A DNA stretch of 64,000 nt from Jeongeupia sp. HS-3 (GTDB lineage: Bacteria > Pseudomonadota > Gammaproteobacteria > Burkholderiales > Chitinibacteraceae): NCBI RefSeq assembly GCF_015140455.1, contig NZ_AP024094.1:2604001-2668000 (forward strand). The letters are read 5' to 3'. Positions 1-8,932 of this stretch are shown here, one piece after another; position 1 is the first letter of the stretch, and each line of letters opens with the position of its first letter. The notes under the pieces are model-generated. The model had not been told where the DNA came from. It did not search any database and worked only from the letters and a program-made list of their open reading frames with translations. The translations under genes and the position numbers were made by a program.

Positions 1-1217
1 AGCTGATGCTCGCCAACCAGGATGATTTGGCCGCCATTCTCACCGCCGAGCAGGGCAAACCGCTGGCCGAGGCCAGGGGCGAAATTGCCTACGGCGCCGG
101 CTATATCGAATGGTTTGCCGAAGAGGCCAAACGCGTTTACGGCGACACCATTCCGAGCCACGGCGCGGACAAACGCCTCATCGTCATCAAGCAGCCGATC
201 GGCGTCACCGCGGCGATCACGCCGTGGAACTTCCCGAACGCGATGATCGCCCGCAAGGTCGGCCCGGCGCTGGCGGCCGGCTGCGCGATGGTGCTCAAAC
301 CGGCATCGCAAACGCCGCTGTCGGCGCTGGCGCTGGCGGCACTGGCCTTTGATGCCGGCGTGCCGCCGGGCCTGTTCAGCGTGGTGACGGGCTCGGCCGG
401 CGAAATCGGCGCCGAACTGAGCGGCAATCCGCTGGTCGCCAAGCTGTCGTTCACCGGCTCGACCGAAGTCGGCAAGCAACTGCTGGCGCAATGCGCGAAC
501 ACGGTGAAAAGAACCTCGATGGAGCTCGGCGGCAACGCGCCCTTCGTGGTGTTCGACGATGCCGACCTCGACGCCGCGGTCGACGGTGCGATCGCCTCGA
601 AATACCGCAATGCCGGCCAGACCTGCGTCTGCGCCAACCGGCTCTATGTGCAGGCCGGCGTGTACGACGCCTTCGCCGCCAAGCTCGCCGCCGCGGTGGC
701 CAGGCTCAAGGTCGGCAACGGCGTCGATCCCGGCGTCACGCAAGGGCCGTTGATCGACGAAAAGGCAGTACACAAGGTCGAGGAGCACATCGCCGATGCA
801 CTCGCTCACGGCGGTGAAATCGTCATTGGCGGCCAGCGCCATGCGCTCGGGCATACCTTCTTCGAGCCCACCATCATCAAGCACGCCAACGCCCGCATGA
901 AACTCGCGCGCGAGGAAACCTTCGGTCCGCTCGCCCCGCTGTTCCGCTTCGAGACCGAGGCCGAGCTGATCGCGCAAGCCAACGACACCGAGTTCGGCCT
1001 CGCCAGCTATTTCTACAGCCGCGACATCGGCCGCATCTGGCGCGTTGCCGAAGCGCTCGAGTACGGCATGGTCGGCATCAATACCGGGCTGATCTCGACC
1101 GAGGTCGCGCCGTTTGGTGGCGTCAAGCAATCGGGCTTGGGCCGCGAGGGTTCGCACTACGGCATCGACGATTACCTGGAGCTCAAATACCTGTGCCTGG
1201 GCGGCCTTGATCGCTAA
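1..1217 (+). CDS. gabD: NAD(P)-dependent succinate-semialdehyde dehydrogenase, 5' end outside window
   Basis: Oxidises succinate semialdehyde to succinate, the last step of GABA and polyamine catabolism, in the cytoplasm. The reading frame is open from the left edge, so about 80 N-terminal residues of a usual 480-residue GabD are missing. Visible family marks are the cofactor-fold motif [21 protein letters not shown], the catalytic glutamate segment ELGGNAP and the catalytic cysteine in [11 protein letters not shown], followed by the C-terminal [18 protein letters not shown] PuuB-like oxidase starts 22 bp downstream, which fits a putrescine-to-succinate operon. Other aldehyde dehydrogenases of the GabD/PuuC group are possible, but the cysteine-region signature is GabD-like. 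Confidence 0.9.
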   Translation, partial: LMLANQDDLAAILTAEQGKPLAEARGEIAYGAGYIEWFAEEAKRVYGDTIPSHGADKRLIVIKQPIGVTAAITPWNFPNAMIARKVGPALAAGCAMVLKPASQTPLSALALAALAFDAGVPPGLFSVVTGSAGEIGAELSGNPLVAKLSFTGSTEVGKQLLAQCANTVKRTSMELGGNAPFVVFDDADLDAAVDGAIASKYRNAGQTCVCANRLYVQAGVYDAFAAKLAAAVARLKVGNGVDPGVTQGPLIDEKAVHKVEEHIADALAHGGEIVIGGQRHALGHTFFEPTIIKHANARMKLAREETFGPLAPLFRFETEAELIAQANDTEFGLASYFYSRDIGRIWRVAEALEYGMVGINTGLISTEVAPFGGVKQSGLGREGSHYGIDDYLELKYLCLGGLDR

Positions 1218-1239
1218 CCCCCGAATCGAAGAGTCCACC

Positions 1240-2529
1240 ATGAAGACTTCGGCCTTCACGCCACACGCCTCATCGTATTACGCCGCCACCACCAACTCGC
1301 AGCCAGCGCGCCCGGTGCTGGCCGAACACCTGGATGTGGATGTCTGCATCATCGGCGCCGGCTACACCGGGCTCTCGGCCGGGCTGCATCTGACGGAGGC
1401 CGGCTTCAAGGTGGTGATCGTTGAGGCCGCCCGTGTCGGCTGGGGCGCATCGGGCCGCAATGGCGGGCAAATCGTCAATTCGTACTCCCGTGATCTTGAT
1501 GTCATCGAAGCGCGCTACGGCGCCGATACCGCCGGTGCACTCGGCGCCATGGCATTTGAAGGCGGCAGGATTATCCGCGAGCGCATCGCCCGGTATAGCA
1601 TCGATTGCGTCCTGAAGAACGGCGGCGTATTTGCCGCGATCACACCGGGCCATTTCACGCACCTGCAAAAGCAGAAAGCATTGTGGGAGCGCTATGGCCA
1701 CACGCAATTGCAATTGCTTGATGCAAACGCAACGCGCCAAATCGTGGCAAGCGACCGCTACCACGGTGCGCTACTGGATATGAGTGCTGGCCACCTCCAC
1801 CCACTAAACCTGGCACTCGGTGAGGCGGCGGCATTCGAATCACTCGGCGGCCGGATTTTCGAGGATACGCCCGCGATCAGGGTCGAGCGCCGTTTTCGGC
1901 CCATCGTCCACACCCCGCAGGGTTCGGTAACGGCGAATTTCGTGATCGTCGCCGGCAACGCCTATCTCGGCAATCTGGTGCCCGAACTCGCAGCCAAATC
2001 CATGCCTTGCGGCAGCCAGATCGTCGTCACCGAACCGCTCGGCGCCTTGGCCGATAAGCTGCTACCGCAGGATTACTGCATCGAGGATTGCAATTACCTC
2101 CTCGACTACTACCGGCTCACCGAGGACAAACGGCTGCTATTCGGCGGCGGCGTCGTTTATGGCGCGCGCGACCCGGCACATATCGAGGCGATCATCATAC
2201 CCAAGCTGCTGAAAACCTTTCCCCAGCTGGCCAACATCAAGATCGACTACGCGTGGACCGGTAACTTCCTGCTCACGCTATCGCGGCTGCCACAGATGGG
2301 GCGGCTCGATCACAACATCTATTACTCACAAGGCTGCAGCGGCCACGGGGTCACCTTCACCCACCTCGCCGGCAAGCTCTTGGCCGAAGTATTGCAGGGG
2401 CAAGCGACACGCTTCGATGCCTTCGCCAAGCTGCCGCACCTGCCCTTTCCCGGCGGGCGATTGCTGCAGGTGCCGTTCACCGCGATCGGTGCCTGGTATT
2501 ACGATCTGCGCGACCGGCTCGGCCTCTGA
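1240..2529 (+). CDS. puuB: FAD-dependent oxidoreductase, gamma-glutamylputrescine oxidase-like (PuuB/OrdL family)
   Basis: A DAO-type flavoprotein of 429 residues, probably oxidising gamma-glutamylputrescine or a related amine. The N-terminal Rossmann motif DVCIIGAGYTGLSAGLHL (residues about 33-50) is followed by EAARVGWGASGRNGGQI, the classic OrdL/PuuB FAD-binding segment, and the C-terminal QGCSGHGVTFTHLAGKL closes the fold. I chose the ATG at 1240 because the longer frame upstream overlaps gabD and only sequence from MKTSAFTPH on resembles the family. It lies 22 bp after gabD and is probably cotranscribed. A bidirectional hairpin follows the stop. The exact amine substrate is inferred from context. 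Confidence 0.8.
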   Translation: MKTSAFTPHASSYYAATTNSQPARPVLAEHLDVDVCIIGAGYTGLSAGLHLTEAGFKVVIVEAARVGWGASGRNGGQIVNSYSRDLDVIEARYGADTAGALGAMAFEGGRIIRERIARYSIDCVLKNGGVFAAITPGHFTHLQKQKALWERYGHTQLQLLDANATRQIVASDRYHGALLDMSAGHLHPLNLALGEAAAFESLGGRIFEDTPAIRVERRFRPIVHTPQGSVTANFVIVAGNAYLGNLVPELAAKSMPCGSQIVVTEPLGALADKLLPQDYCIEDCNYLLDYYRLTEDKRLLFGGGVVYGARDPAHIEAIIIPKLLKTFPQLANIKIDYAWTGNFLLTLSRLPQMGRLDHNIYYSQGCSGHGVTFTHLAGKLLAEVLQGQATRFDAFAKLPHLPFPGGRLLQVPFTAIGAWYYDLRDRLGL

Positions 2530-2533
2530 ACGC

Positions 2534-2564
2534 AAAATGCCTCGGCCAAAGGCCGAGGCATTTT
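2534..2564. terminator. Bidirectional intrinsic terminator
   Basis: A 14-bp perfect stem (AAAATGCCTCGGCC and its complement) with a 3-nt loop, A-run on the left and T-run on the right. It ends the gabD-puuB unit and may also serve the convergent DUF2189 gene. Confidence 0.85.
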
Positions 2565-2624
2565 GAAGAAAGCATTCCGGGCAAATCCGTCTTCGAACCC
2601 GCTCTGCCGATCCGCTCGCGACGG

Positions 2625-3392
2625 CTACTCAACCAGATCCTTATAGGCAATCCATGTTGCGTGTCCCAAAAGCGGAAACAGCAGCACGAAGCCAAGCAGA
2701 AAGGTGGCAAATCCGATCGCCGTCAGCAGCACGATCAGCGCCGCCCAGACGATCATCGCCGGCAGGTTTTCGGCAACGACGCGCAAGCTGGTCATCATCG
2801 CCGTCACCGTATCGACGTCCCGATCGGCCAACATCGGAATCGATACCGCCGTCAGCGCAAACACCAGACAGGCCAGCAAAAATCCGCCAACCAGCCAAGC
2901 AATAGTGAAGCCCGCATATTCGCTCAGCAGCGATGCATAAAAGTTGTGCAGGGTAATGGCCTCGCCGCCGTAAAACAGCGCAAACAGAATGGCCGACACC
3001 CGCTCCCAGGCGATGGCAATCATGAACAGCACCACACCGAAATAGGCGAGTTGACTGGCGTTTTTCAGCAGATCCTTGATCGACTGCACAAAGGATGTCG
3101 GTCTACCTTCTTCGCGCTCACTAGTGAGTTCATAAATGCCCGCGGCCCCAAGCGGTGCAAGGAGCAGAAAACCGGTGATCGATGTGGTGAACAGATGCGG
3201 ATATTGCGAGGCCAGTGACAAGACCAGCCAGCCCAGCAGGGTGATCAGTGCACCATGCGCAAGGCTGGGTGCTGGGTGAGTGGCCAAATCCTGCCAGCCA
3301 CGGGAAATCCACGAAAATGCCCGAAAGGTATTGACCTTACGGGTTCGCGGCAACGTGAAATGATCGTCCAGCCCGTTCAGATGCAAATCCAT
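2625..3392 (-). CDS. DUF2189 integral membrane protein
   Basis: A 255-residue inner-membrane protein with about six hydrophobic segments (for example LITLLGWLVLSLA, ITGFLLLAPLGAAGIYEL, FGVVLFMIAIAW, IAWLVGGFLLACLVFALTAV, and two C-terminal helices) ending in the DUF2189 hallmark LLGHATWIAYKDLVE. Function is unknown; in proteobacteria the family is often close to cytochrome oxidase genes, as here, where it is divergent from coxB. The start at 3392 (MDLHLNG) is preceded by the strong Shine-Dalgarno AAGGGGGC; the frame extends 21 codons further upstream without family similarity. The N-terminal 50 residues are cytosolic and charged. Confidence 0.75.
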   Translation of the reverse strand: MDLHLNGLDDHFTLPRTRKVNTFRAFSWISRGWQDLATHPAPSLAHGALITLLGWLVLSLASQYPHLFTTSITGFLLLAPLGAAGIYELTSEREEGRPTSFVQSIKDLLKNASQLAYFGVVLFMIAIAWERVSAILFALFYGGEAITLHNFYASLLSEYAGFTIAWLVGGFLLACLVFALTAVSIPMLADRDVDTVTAMMTSLRVVAENLPAMIVWAALIVLLTAIGFATFLLGFVLLFPLLGHATWIAYKDLVE

Positions 3393-3619
3393 GATGCCCC
3401 CTTGCTGCTTGCATGCAGTCTTCCATCGGTATCCATTCGATGTAGTCAATCGCACAGCACTTACGATAGCCAGCCCGATGAGTGGTCACTTTTAAACGGT
3501 CACACGCTGTTTATCTTTCTTGTCTCTGCGATTTTCTTTGCTAGTTTTAAAAGCAAACATCGATACACCGGCAAGCTGATCGGTTTGCAAACGGTGTGAT
3601 ATCGCCAGGGAGGGTAACC

Positions 3620-4732
3620 ATGCGTGCATCGCGCACCACGGCCGTATTGGCCTGTGCATCGGCATTGCGCAGCGCCACGGCTGCAGATAGCCGCATCAGC
3701 TTCCAGCCGCCGCAAACGCTGATTGCGCAAGACATCTCTGATTTGCACACCTGGATCATGATCGTGATCGTGGTGATCTTCGTCGCGGTGTTCAGCGTTA
3801 TGTTCTACGCGATTTTCCGTCATCGCAAATCGCTGGGGCACAAGGCGCTGCCTTTCCATGAGAACACCACCGTCGAAGTGCTCTGGACCGTCATTCCTGC
3901 GCTGATCCTCGCCGTTATGGCCTGGCCCGCGGCCAAGGTGGTGCTGGCGCAAAAAGACAGCCGTGGCGCCACCATCACCATCAAGGCGACCGGTTACCAG
4001 TGGTTCTGGGGGTACGACTACGTCGACTACGGCTTTGGCTACAAGAGCAAGCTCGCGACGCCGCGCAAGGAGATCGACAACTACCAAACCGCCGGTAGCG
4101 CCAAGAATCCGAATTACCTGCTTGAAGTCGACGAGCCGCTGGTGGTGCCGGTCGGCCAGAAGGTACGCATCCTCACCACCAGCAACGACGTGATTCATTC
4201 ATGGGCGATGCCGGCCTTCGGCGTCAAACAGGATGCGATTCCGGGCTTCATCCGCGACACCTGGTTCAAGGCCGAGCGCGAAGGCACTTTCCGTGGCCAG
4301 TGTTCGGAGTTGTGCGGCCAGGATCACGGCTTCATGCCCATCGTCGTCAAGGTTGTCAGCGCGGCCAAGTTCCAGGATTACGTGTCGCAAAAACAGGCTA
4401 GCGCCAAGGCCATGGCCGACGATCCGAACAAAATCTGGACCCGCGACGATCTGGTTGCCCGCGGCAAGAAGGTCTACGAAGCAAATTGCCTGGCCTGTCA
4501 TCAAGCAACGGGCATGGGCACTGGCCCCTTCCCGTCGCTGGTGAACTCGAAGATCACCACCGGCCCGGTGCAAGCGCACCTCGGCATCGTGCTGCAAGGC
4601 AAGAACGCCATGCCTGCGTGGCCAGGGCTCTCCGACACCGAAATTGCCGCTGTGATCACTTACGAGCGCAACCATTTCAACCACGTCGGCGATCTGCTGC
4701 AACCCAAAGACGTGAAGCTTGCCCGCAAGTAG
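3620..4732 (+). CDS. coxB: Cytochrome c oxidase subunit II with C-terminal cytochrome c domain
   Basis: Electron-entry subunit of the aa3-type terminal oxidase, 370 residues. An N-terminal signal-like segment (about 1-22) and two transmembrane helices (about 45-67 and 85-105) precede the periplasmic cupredoxin domain. Both CuA ligand groups are present: H near residue 192 (IHSWAMPAFGVK) and the loop CSELCGQDHGFM near 226. A fused haem c domain with CLACH near residue 289 and distal Met in NAMPAWPGL makes it a caa3-like subunit II. The start at 3620 has the ribosome site AGGGAGGG; an in-frame upstream codon is less likely. It is the first gene of the ctaC-D-G-E cluster, 31 bp before ctaD. Confidence 0.95.
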   Translation: MRASRTTAVLACASALRSATAADSRISFQPPQTLIAQDISDLHTWIMIVIVVIFVAVFSVMFYAIFRHRKSLGHKALPFHENTTVEVLWTVIPALILAVMAWPAAKVVLAQKDSRGATITIKATGYQWFWGYDYVDYGFGYKSKLATPRKEIDNYQTAGSAKNPNYLLEVDEPLVVPVGQKVRILTTSNDVIHSWAMPAFGVKQDAIPGFIRDTWFKAEREGTFRGQCSELCGQDHGFMPIVVKVVSAAKFQDYVSQKQASAKAMADDPNKIWTRDDLVARGKKVYEANCLACHQATGMGTGPFPSLVNSKITTGPVQAHLGIVLQGKNAMPAWPGLSDTEIAAVITYERNHFNHVGDLLQPKDVKLARK

Positions 4733-4763
4733 GCCGGCGATAACCCATGCGACGGAGATCCAC

Positions 4764-6407
4764 ATGACCGCCTCGACCGAAACCCTGCACCTGCAGCATG
4801 CGGATCACCAGGCGCACGCCGGGGCCGAAGGCTGGCGGCGCTGGCTATGCGCGACCAACCACAAGGATATCGGCACGCTGTATCTGTGGTTCTCGTTCAC
4901 GATGTTCGTGCTCGGTGGCGTCATGGCGCTGGGTATCCGTGCCGAGCTGTTCAAGCCGGGGCTGCAATTCTGGCAACCGGAGCTCTTCAACCAGCTGACG
5001 ACACTGCACGGCATCATCATGGTGTTCGGCGCGATCATGCCGGCGTTTACCGGTTTGGCGAACTGGATGTTGCCGCTGATGCTAGGCGCGCCCGACATGG
5101 CATTCGCGCGGATGAACAACTGGAGCTTCTGGTTGCTGCCGCCCGCGGCGGCACTACTGGTCATCTCGCTGTTCGTCCCGGGCGGTGCGCCCGCTGGCGG
5201 CTGGACGCTGTATCCACCGCTGTCGATCCAGGCCGGCATGGGCATGGATCTGGCGATCTTCGCCATTCACCTGCTGGGCCTGTCGTCGATCATGGGTTCG
5301 ATCAACATCGTCACCACGGTGCTGAACATGCGCGCACCGGGGATGACGCTGCTGAAAATGCCCATGTTCGCGTGGACCTCGCTGGTTACCGCCTACCTGT
5401 TGATCGCAGTGGCACCGGTGCTCGCCGGTGCGGTCACCATGCTGCTGACCGACCGTCATTTCGGTACGAATTTCTTCAAGGCCGCCGGCGGCGGTGATCC
5501 GGTGCTGTTCCAGCACATCTTCTGGTTTTTCGGCCATCCCGAGGTCTACATCATGGCGCTGCCGGCGTTCGGCATCGTCAGCCAGATCCTGCCGACCTTC
5601 TCCCGCAAGCCGCTGTTCGGTTATGTGTCCATGGTCTACGCGGTGTGCTCGATCGCCATCCTGTCATTCATGGTCTGGGCTCACCACATGTTCGCGGTCG
5701 GGCTGCCGGCAACGGCACAATTGTTCTTCATGTTCATGACCATGCTGATCGCGGTGCCGACCGGCGTGAAGGTGTTCAACTGGATCGCGACGATGTGGGA
5801 AGGCGAAATGAGCTTCGAAACGCCGATGCTGTTCGCGATCGGCTTCGTCTGCCTGTTTACCGTTGGCGGCTTCTCCGGCCTGGTGTTGTCGATCGCACCG
5901 ATCGACATCCAGATGACCGACACCTATTACGTCGTCGCCCACTTCCACTACGTGCTCGTCGCCGGCGCGCTGTTCAGCCTCTTCGGCGCAACCTATTACT
6001 GGCTGCCGAAGTGGAGCGGCTATATGTACAACGAAAGGCTCGGCAAACTGCACTTCTGGTGGTCGATGATCTGGTTCAACGTCACCTTTTTCCCAATGCA
6101 TTTTCTCGGTCTTGCCGGCATGCCGCGACGGATTCCGGATTACCCGCTGCAGTTCACCGACTTCAACAGCGTCGCCAGCATCGGCGCCTTCTGTTTCGGC
6201 CTTGGTCAGCTGCTGTTTCTCTACAACGTGATCAGCACCATTCGTGGCGGCGTCGGCAAGGCACCGGCCAAGCCGTGGGAGGGCGCGCATACCCTGGAAT
6301 GGGAAGTCGCCTCGCCGGCACCACACCACACCTGGGAAAGCCCGCCGGACGAAGCGCTGGTGAAAAAGGGCCTGCGCGCTCAATCACTGGAACACGATCA
6401 TGAGTAG
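4764..6407 (+). CDS. ctaD: Cytochrome c oxidase subunit I (aa3 type)
   Basis: Catalytic haem-copper subunit, 547 residues with about 12 transmembrane helices. Haem a and CuB ligands are visible: TTLHGIIMVF (helix II His), FFGHPEVYIMALPAFG near residue 257 (CuB His and the cross-linked Tyr), MVWAHHMFAVG (two CuB His) and VVAHFHYVLVAGA near 391 (haem a3 and haem a His). The start at 4764 is preceded by GGAG; an upstream in-frame start overlaps coxB and is not supported. The C-terminus ends in a histidine-rich tail. The next small gene starts inside its last codons, so translation is coupled. Confidence 0.97.
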   Translation: MTASTETLHLQHADHQAHAGAEGWRRWLCATNHKDIGTLYLWFSFTMFVLGGVMALGIRAELFKPGLQFWQPELFNQLTTLHGIIMVFGAIMPAFTGLANWMLPLMLGAPDMAFARMNNWSFWLLPPAAALLVISLFVPGGAPAGGWTLYPPLSIQAGMGMDLAIFAIHLLGLSSIMGSINIVTTVLNMRAPGMTLLKMPMFAWTSLVTAYLLIAVAPVLAGAVTMLLTDRHFGTNFFKAAGGGDPVLFQHIFWFFGHPEVYIMALPAFGIVSQILPTFSRKPLFGYVSMVYAVCSIAILSFMVWAHHMFAVGLPATAQLFFMFMTMLIAVPTGVKVFNWIATMWEGEMSFETPMLFAIGFVCLFTVGGFSGLVLSIAPIDIQMTDTYYVVAHFHYVLVAGALFSLFGATYYWLPKWSGYMYNERLGKLHFWWSMIWFNVTFFPMHFLGLAGMPRRIPDYPLQFTDFNSVASIGAFCFGLGQLLFLYNVISTIRGGVGKAPAKPWEGAHTLEWEVASPAPHHTWESPPDEALVKKGLRAQSLEHDHE

Positions 6408-6501
6408 GAACACCCGCACCGCACTGCTGCTTGCCGCGGTCGCGCTGGCATTCTTCATTGCCGTGATCATCCGCCAAGTCATGTACGGGTTGCCGGGATG
6501 A
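6400..6501 (+). CDS. Cytochrome oxidase small assembly protein (33 aa)
   Basis: A very short gene, 33 residues: MSRNTRTALLLAAVA followed by one hydrophobic helix and ending VMYGLPG. It begins 8 bp inside the end of ctaD and its stop overlaps the ctaG start (ATGA at 6498). Betaproteobacterial cox clusters carry a tiny one-helix protein at exactly this position, between subunit I and CtaG, annotated as a cytochrome oxidase small assembly protein. Size, basic N-terminus, single helix and overlap on both sides support it. The precise role in assembly is not known from the sequence. Confidence 0.75.
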   Translation: MSRNTRTALLLAAVALAFFIAVIIRQVMYGLPG

Positions 6502-6998
6502 ACGCCGTCGCACAGGGCAATCGGCGCATCGCCATCCGGCTGGGCCTGGTCGCGGCGCTCATGTTCAGCTTCGGCTATGTGTTGGTGCCGTTTTACGACG
6601 TGCTATGCAAAGCACTCGGCCTCGATCAGGCCCGCCCCGAGTTTGCCACCGCAACGGCCACCGCCCTGCGGCTGGAGTTCGACACCAATGTCGCGGCTGG
6701 CCTGCCAGTGACAATCGAAACCCTCGACCGCGTCGTGGCGGCCAAGGCTGGCGGTATCGTCAAGGCACGGTTCCGGATTGCCAACACCAGTGGTGAGGCG
6801 CTGACGATACGCGCGATTCCGAGCTTCGCGCCCGTGCGCGCGGCCGGGCTGCTGCAAAAGCTCGAATGCTTCTGTTTCGATGCGCTCAAGCTCGCTGCCC
6901 ACGAAACACGCGATGTCACCGTGGTGCTAGTGGTGGCGCAAACGCTGCCGGAAGAACTCGGCGCGGCCACGCTTTCCTACACACTGCAACCCGCATGA
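6498..6998 (+). CDS. ctaG: Cytochrome c oxidase assembly protein CtaG/Cox11 (copper insertion)
   Basis: Copper chaperone that delivers CuB to subunit I from the periplasmic side. 166 residues: a single N-terminal membrane anchor (RLGLVAALMFSFGYVLVPFYDVLCKALG, about 12-36) with the Cox11 family sequence PFYDVLCKALG, then a beta-sandwich domain carrying the copper-binding CFCF-type motif KLECFCFD near residue 122. Typical family members are 180-200 residues, so this one is short, chiefly in the C-terminal tail. Coupled by 4-bp ATGA overlaps to the small assembly gene before it and DUF2970 after it. Confidence 0.93.
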   Translation: MNAVAQGNRRIAIRLGLVAALMFSFGYVLVPFYDVLCKALGLDQARPEFATATATALRLEFDTNVAAGLPVTIETLDRVVAAKAGGIVKARFRIANTSGEALTIRAIPSFAPVRAAGLLQKLECFCFDALKLAAHETRDVTVVLVVAQTLPEELGAATLSYTLQPA

Positions 6999-7177
6999 AG
7001 GCGGCAATCAAGGCGGTACTGGCCGGCTTCTTCGGCGTACGGAGCAGAAAAATGGCCGAATCGGCCAAGCTTAAACCGGGGGCCGTGATCGCAACCGCGC
7101 TCATCGTCGCGCTGGTGATGATCCTGTTGATCCTGCTGCTGGTTCGCGTGCTGGTGGCAAGCCAAGGAGGTGGATGA
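6995..7177 (+). CDS. DUF2970 small membrane protein
   Basis: A 60-residue one-helix protein: an N-terminal amphipathic segment MKAAIKAVLAGFFGVRS, characteristic of DUF2970, and a strongly hydrophobic helix (about 30-54). It overlaps ctaG by ATGA and ctaE by ATGA, so it is part of the coupled cox unit. DUF2970 genes are common at this place in betaproteobacterial cox clusters; no biochemical role can be read from the sequence. Confidence 0.75.
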   Translation: MKAAIKAVLAGFFGVRSRKMAESAKLKPGAVIATALIVALVMILLILLLVRVLVASQGGG

Positions 7178-8046
7178 TGAACGTCGAACACGGAGTTCAC
7201 GACGCGCACTACTTTGTACCCGCGCCGTCACGCTGGCCCATCGTCGGTTCGCTGGCGCTGTTCCTGATGGCACTGGGCGCCGCGTTCTGGATCAACAAGG
7301 TACCCGGCGGCAACTGGTCGTTGCTGGCCGGTACGCTGGTGCTGATCTGGATGCTGTTCGGCTGGTTTGGCGACGTGATCCGCGAATCGCAAGCCCATTC
7401 CTACGGCCTCCAGGTCGATCACTCGTTCCGCTGGGGGATGAGCTGGTTCATTTTTTCCGAGGTGATGTTCTTTGCCGCGTTTTTTGGTGCGCTGTTCTAT
7501 ACCCGGATGATTTCAGTGCCGGAGCTCGGCTTTTTCTCAAGTACCCACGAGCTGCTCTGGCCTGGCTTTGCCGCCAATTGGCCCGCAGCGACGGCTCCCA
7601 GGCTCGACGCGCCCTATCAAGTCATGGGCGCGCTCGGTATCCCGGCGATCAACACCGCCATCCTGCTCAGCTCTGGTGTGACGCTGACCTGGGCGCACTG
7701 GGGCATGGTTGAAAACCGCCGCACCCATCTCAAGCTCGGCCTCGCACTCACGGTGCTCCTTGGCGTGATTTTTCTCTTCTTACAGGCTTACGAGTACCAC
7801 CACGCCTGGGAGAACATGGGGCTGACACTCGCATCCGGCGCCTACGGTGCGACGTTCTACATGCTGACCGGCTTTCACGGCATGCATGTGCTGGTTGGCA
7901 CCATCATGCTGGCAACGATGCTCATCCGGGTGTTGCGCGGCCATTTCAGCGTGCAGCACCACTTCGGTTTCGAAGCCGCTGCTTGGTACTGGCACTTTGT
8001 CGACGTCGTCTGGTTGCTGCTGTTCGTACTCGTCTACTGGCTGTAG
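7174..8046 (+). CDS. ctaE: Cytochrome c oxidase subunit III
   Basis: Seven-helix membrane subunit of the aa3 oxidase, 290 residues. Family features: SFRWGMSWFIFSEVMFFAAFF (helices III region with the conserved E), TILLSS-type helix around 165-180, YEYHHAWENMGLTL, FHGMHVLVGTIML and the C-terminal AAAWYWHFVDVVWLLLF. Two adjacent ATG codons (7174, 7177) follow a strong AAGGAGG; either could be used. The stop is only 3 bp from the stop of the convergent DUF2909 gene, after which the operon appears to continue with surF1. Confidence 0.96.
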   Translation: MMNVEHGVHDAHYFVPAPSRWPIVGSLALFLMALGAAFWINKVPGGNWSLLAGTLVLIWMLFGWFGDVIRESQAHSYGLQVDHSFRWGMSWFIFSEVMFFAAFFGALFYTRMISVPELGFFSSTHELLWPGFAANWPAATAPRLDAPYQVMGALGIPAINTAILLSSGVTLTWAHWGMVENRRTHLKLGLALTVLLGVIFLFLQAYEYHHAWENMGLTLASGAYGATFYMLTGFHGMHVLVGTIMLATMLIRVLRGHFSVQHHFGFEAAAWYWHFVDVVWLLLFVLVYWL

Positions 8047-8049
8047 CGA

Positions 8050-8247
8050 TTACACCCCGTTCGGCTGCCACCACCCCAGGTAAAAACCAAGTAGCAGCAT
8101 GACAAACAACGCCACCGACAAGGCAACCCGCAGTGTCAGCGAGCGCACCAGTTTCGGCGATCCGGCCGGACCGCGAACCAGTTGCAGCATGGCGCGGCCG
8201 AGCACCAGCACGATGACGAGCAATAAGGCGATGACGACGAGCTTCAT
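8050..8247 (-). CDS. DUF2909 twin-transmembrane protein, antisense inside the cox cluster
   Basis: A 65-residue protein with two hydrophobic helices (about 2-22 and 41-60) and the C-terminus GWWQPNGV, matching the small DUF2909 twin-transmembrane family found beside SURF1 in betaproteobacteria. It is on the strand opposite to all other cox genes. Its ATG (8247-8245) overlaps the surF1 ATG (8246) in a shared CATG, and its stop is 3 bp from the ctaE stop, so it is wholly antisense to the transcript that must join ctaE to surF1. A ribosome site CAGGGGAA lies within the surF1 coding start. Role unknown. Confidence 0.75.
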   Translation of the reverse strand: MKLVVIALLLVIVLVLGRAMLQLVRGPAGSPKLVRSLTLRVALSVALFVMLLLGFYLGWWQPNGV

Positions 8248-8932
8248 GGGTTCCCCTGCACTGGCAACGATACAGCCTGACACTAGCATAGGTCGGCGCC
8301 GCACGGCGTTGCTCGGACTGGGCACGCTGGTGTTGCTGACCTTCGTACTCGGCGCATGGCAATGCCAGCGTGGCCTTGCCAAGCTGCGTCTTGCCGCAGC
8401 AGCAAGCAGCGCCCACCAACAACCGCTCCGAAACTGGGACGGTGGCACACTGCCAGCGCCAGGCCAGCGGCTACGCCTGGACGGCAACTGGTTGCCGGCT
8501 CTCACCCTGCTGATCACGCCACGCTCACGCCAAGGCCAAAGTGGTGCCGAGGTCGTCACGCCATTTCGCTTGCATAACGGTTCGCTGCTGCTGATCAACC
8601 GTGGCTGGCTTGCCGCCGGCAAAGCACTACCGCCCTTGCCGGCGGTGCAGCCCACGGTCGAGATGGCCGCCTGGCCACGCTTCATCACCCTCGGACCCAC
8701 ACCGCCCGAAGCCAATCGTTTCCAGCATGTCGACCCAGCCGCCTTTGCCCGCTGGGCCAACGCGTCACTCCCGGTCGCCTATGCTTATGCGCTCAACGCC
8801 GACGGCCTCATCGTCGACGTACCGCACGCCTATCTCAATGCCGATCGCCATTTTGCCTACATGGCCAGCTGGTGGGGTATGACACTCGCCGGCGCGCTGC
8901 TGTGGTGGCGCTTTCGCAGAGGTACACGATGA
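8246..8932 (+). CDS. surF1: SURF1 family cytochrome oxidase assembly protein
   Basis: Membrane chaperone for haem a handling during oxidase assembly, 228 residues. Topology is typical: N-terminal helix (about 21-38, LLGLGTLVLLTFVLGAWQ) with the family motif WQCQRG, a periplasmic domain with TPFRL and LLINRGWL, and a C-terminal helix in YMASWWGMTLAGALLWW. The only in-frame ATG before the helix is 8246, which overlaps the start of the antisense DUF2909 gene. Its stop overlaps the following SCO-like gene (ATGA-type), so translation continues down the cluster. Confidence 0.85.
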   Translation: MGSPALATIQPDTSIGRRRTALLGLGTLVLLTFVLGAWQCQRGLAKLRLAAAASSAHQQPLRNWDGGTLPAPGQRLRLDGNWLPALTLLITPRSRQGQSGAEVVTPFRLHNGSLLLINRGWLAAGKALPPLPAVQPTVEMAAWPRFITLGPTPPEANRFQHVDPAAFARWANASLPVAYAYALNADGLIVDVPHAYLNADRHFAYMASWWGMTLAGALLWWRFRRGTR

